Assembly: GCA_025345505.1 (NCBI GenBank)
Contig: JANVCC010000049.1
Span: 8,384,335 to 8,448,334 of the forward strand
Length of the DNA stretch: 64,000 nucleotides
Reading direction: 5' to 3'
Source of the DNA: Todiramphus chloris collaris
Lineage: Eukaryota; Chordata; Aves; Coraciiformes; Alcedinidae
Part shown: piece by piece, positions 61,634-64,000 of the stretch
Layout: each line of letters starts with the position of its first letter
Position numbering within the stretch: position 1 is the first letter of the stretch
The notes under the pieces: generated by a model
Database searches by the model: none
Seen by the model: only the letters and a program-made list of their open reading frames with translations
Told to the model about the DNA's origin: nothing
Program-made: the position numbers and the translations under genes

Positions 61634-64000
61634 TTCAAGCGTGTGTGGATATCCTTGCATGGAAGGCAACTCAGTACCATTTGTTAAACTATTTGGGAAC
61701 TAATCTATCCGGAGAACTTAGTTTATGGGATGGCATGTGATCACCTGTACAAGGACTTGACTCGAAACATTATGAATATGCCAAAAAAATGTTCAGAGTT
61801 TCTTAAAGTGCCCAGAGTAGAGGAGGAGAAATGGAACAAGAGAAAACAAATAAGATGGTTCGTAACAAGAGTTGAGCCTTTTTAGGTGATAGAGAAAGTG
61901 CTGCTGTAGCTCAAGTTGAGCCTGATGTCACACTTTTGTGGACAAAGTGCTTCTCAGCTCTGCGAGTAACGTTGCTGCTGATGGTTCATGGGGCAATAAA
62001 GTGGAAAGGCCATTAGCAGGCTGGAGCAAAGCTCCATTTTTAAGTTGTACCCAAGCTATGTGTTTGAGTTACTCTGGGCTGGAGCTAGTTTGCCCCATTA
62101 ATACTAGGTTTTGGTACTAAAACTAGCTGTTAGCTATATATAGTTATGAAGTCAGGTGGTGCCCTGAGCCCTTAGATCTTTAGGACTGTAAAACTCTTTT
62201 GGAAGTGATGTTGGTGTCCTCCACGGCCAATGCCTATCGTGTCTGAGCTTTTCTACCAAGGCTTTCCTGGGGAAGCAGAAATATATCTCCTCTTGTGTTT
62301 TTGTAGAGGTCTGAAAGTGCACATAACTCACTGCAATGTATTTGAGGATCCAGGAGGAGTGTTTGGCTTGTATTTGAGTTGAGATCGCAGTAAAGCGGCA
62401 GCAGCTAAGCTCTAGGCTTGAAAGGGACAGAAAAAGGGATTCCTGTGTGTTATTTCAGAAGATGGCCCCCTGCCTTGTCTTGGGTGGTGCACAGAAGGGA
62501 GGCTTAATGGATCCTTCTGAGAGACAAGCGGAGTCAATATAGCACTTTTATTTCATCCCCTCTAGACATATCATTTTGGGTTGCCTCTGGGGCTGAGGAT
62601 CAAGTCTTGCCTCCGTGCTCCCCTCCAGGCTTTGCAGTACCTTCTCCAGAAGAGCATCCAGCTTTTCAGCCTGCTTCTAAGGCCGAGGTGCTTTATTCTG
62701 TGCTCCCTATATTTTAAATTTGTTTGCTTTTCCAGCCTGTCAGTGGCTAATAGCTTGTTTAGCTCCCTGGCTCCCCTCTCCTCCTCGGCCATGGTTGCTC
62801 CCCGTCGAGTGCCCTGTCTCCTTCTCCCGGAGTGAGATGGTTGAGGAGGTCATGCAGCATTAATAGGGAAGCAGATCTCTGATTTTGTTTCTGCTTATGG
62901 ACTCTGACATTTCTGACGTTTTCTGAAGTGTTAAATGTTTCAGAGAATACAACTTGGCTTTTACTGAAAAATTAATTATGTTGGCACTTTCCCCTTTGTG
63001 GTGGGCTTTTGTCAGAGGACAAAGCCACCGACGTGAGGGGGAAAGGGTGAGATGGAGAAAGGACAGCAGTAACATTAGAGGGAAGATCTGCATTGAGCTA
63101 AAAAGATCTAATTAAGTGTTGATTACCAGGGAACAATGTAAACTCTTCAGAAGGCATTACCTTCTGTGCGCTTACTGTATAGAACTAATTTATACATCCA
63201 AGTTTATCTGCTTCATAAATTGGTCTTCACCTAATTGCAATTAACGGACTATGACTTTCTCTGCTCTTCAGTGGTGTTCTCCGTTCCTTCTCTCCTCTCA
63301 ATGCAGAGGTCCACCTCGTGCAGCAAAGCACACGCTGCTCTGGGGAGTGTGTGGATGTACAGGTGGGGAAAACCAGCCGGGTTTTGTGCATATGTGCACT
63401 TCTGAAGACTTAAAAAAAGGTAAAAAGTAAAAGGGGAGGCAAAATACCAAAGCACTGTCCCGTTGATCCTTTCTGACCTTTTCAGTGTTGGTTTTCTTTT
63501 TGTCCTTTGAAAGGAAGGGATCATTAGGAAGCCTCAGTTGAGGAATAAGGAAATCATGGTGTAGGTTCTTGCAGAAATCGGGGATTAGGGACAACTCATC
63601 CACCTGAATGGCCATGATATGGCATTGATACAAATACACAACTGTTTGTACCCAGCCCTTGCAAGGGGCAGTGGTGCTGTTGTGGCTGATCTCTCTGCTC
63701 TCTGGGTTTTGCAGTCCAAGCATAGAAGATGTGACAGCAGTGAGTATGGATGAAAACGGGATGCAAAGCAATGGGTGCAATGATGAGCGTGTGAAGACCT
63801 GTGGTCTCAGCATCACAGCAAAAAAAAAGGTGGGAAGGAAGAACCTGAAGGCATAGACATAAGTAGCTTTGCCCATGTTTCTGGTAGCCCTTCAGGTGTA
63901 GTGGAGCACTGGAGAAAAATAGTAAACTTGAGTATACTGGCTGACTACTATTTATTTCTTCAAATGGTCTTCAAGAAGAAATGGAGCTGGAGTATGGCTG

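Overview
The window is vertebrate nuclear DNA, almost certainly from a bird. It is intron-rich and gene-sparse, with two sharp CpG-island promoters and several truncated CR1 retroposons, some ending in the ATTCTATGATTCTATG-type tail typical of avian CR1. There are no operons, plasmid features or CRISPR arrays. Nearly all open reading frames are chance frames in non-coding DNA.

Three things carry function. (1) At 10.88-11.72 kb on the + strand is a complete six-hairpin microRNA cluster in the order miR-106a, miR-18b, miR-20b, miR-19b-2, miR-92a-2, miR-363. This is the miR-106a~363 paralogue of miR-17~92. (2) Directly upstream, about 7.4-10.35 kb, is a large CpG island interrupted by a 400-base assembly gap (9280-9679). 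It is the likely promoter of the primary microRNA transcript and holds NRF1-, ZNF143-, E2F- and E-box-like sites. (3) At 35.11 kb on the same strand starts glypican-3 (GPC3). Exon 1 (35109-35268) lies in a second CpG island with three CCAAT boxes, and exon 2 is at 44513-44674. Exon 3 and the rest of the gene lie beyond the right edge, so from 44675 to the end the window is GPC3 intron 2.

Layout: 1-7.4 kb, AT-rich intergenic DNA with a small minisatellite and a CR1 tail; 7.4-10.35 kb, CpG island and gap; 10.78-12.0 kb, microRNA cluster and a possible poly(A) signal; 12.0-34.35 kb, intergenic with no recognised gene; 34.35-34.78 kb, a CR1 copy next to the GPC3 promoter; 34.76-36.05 kb, GPC3 CpG island, uORF and exon 1; 35.27-44.51 kb, intron 1 with one old and one avian CR1; 44.68-64.0 kb, start of intron 2 with CR1 copies at 46.1, 50.5-51.5 and 56.3 kb.

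The gene order (microRNA cluster, then GPC3, same strand) matches what I recall of human Xq26, but only about 23 kb separates them here. I found no new system. The points most worth checking are the architecture of the gapped microRNA promoter, a possible spliced host transcript, the GPC3 uORF and CCAAT array, and a CR1 insertion that forms the upstream flank of the GPC3 promoter.
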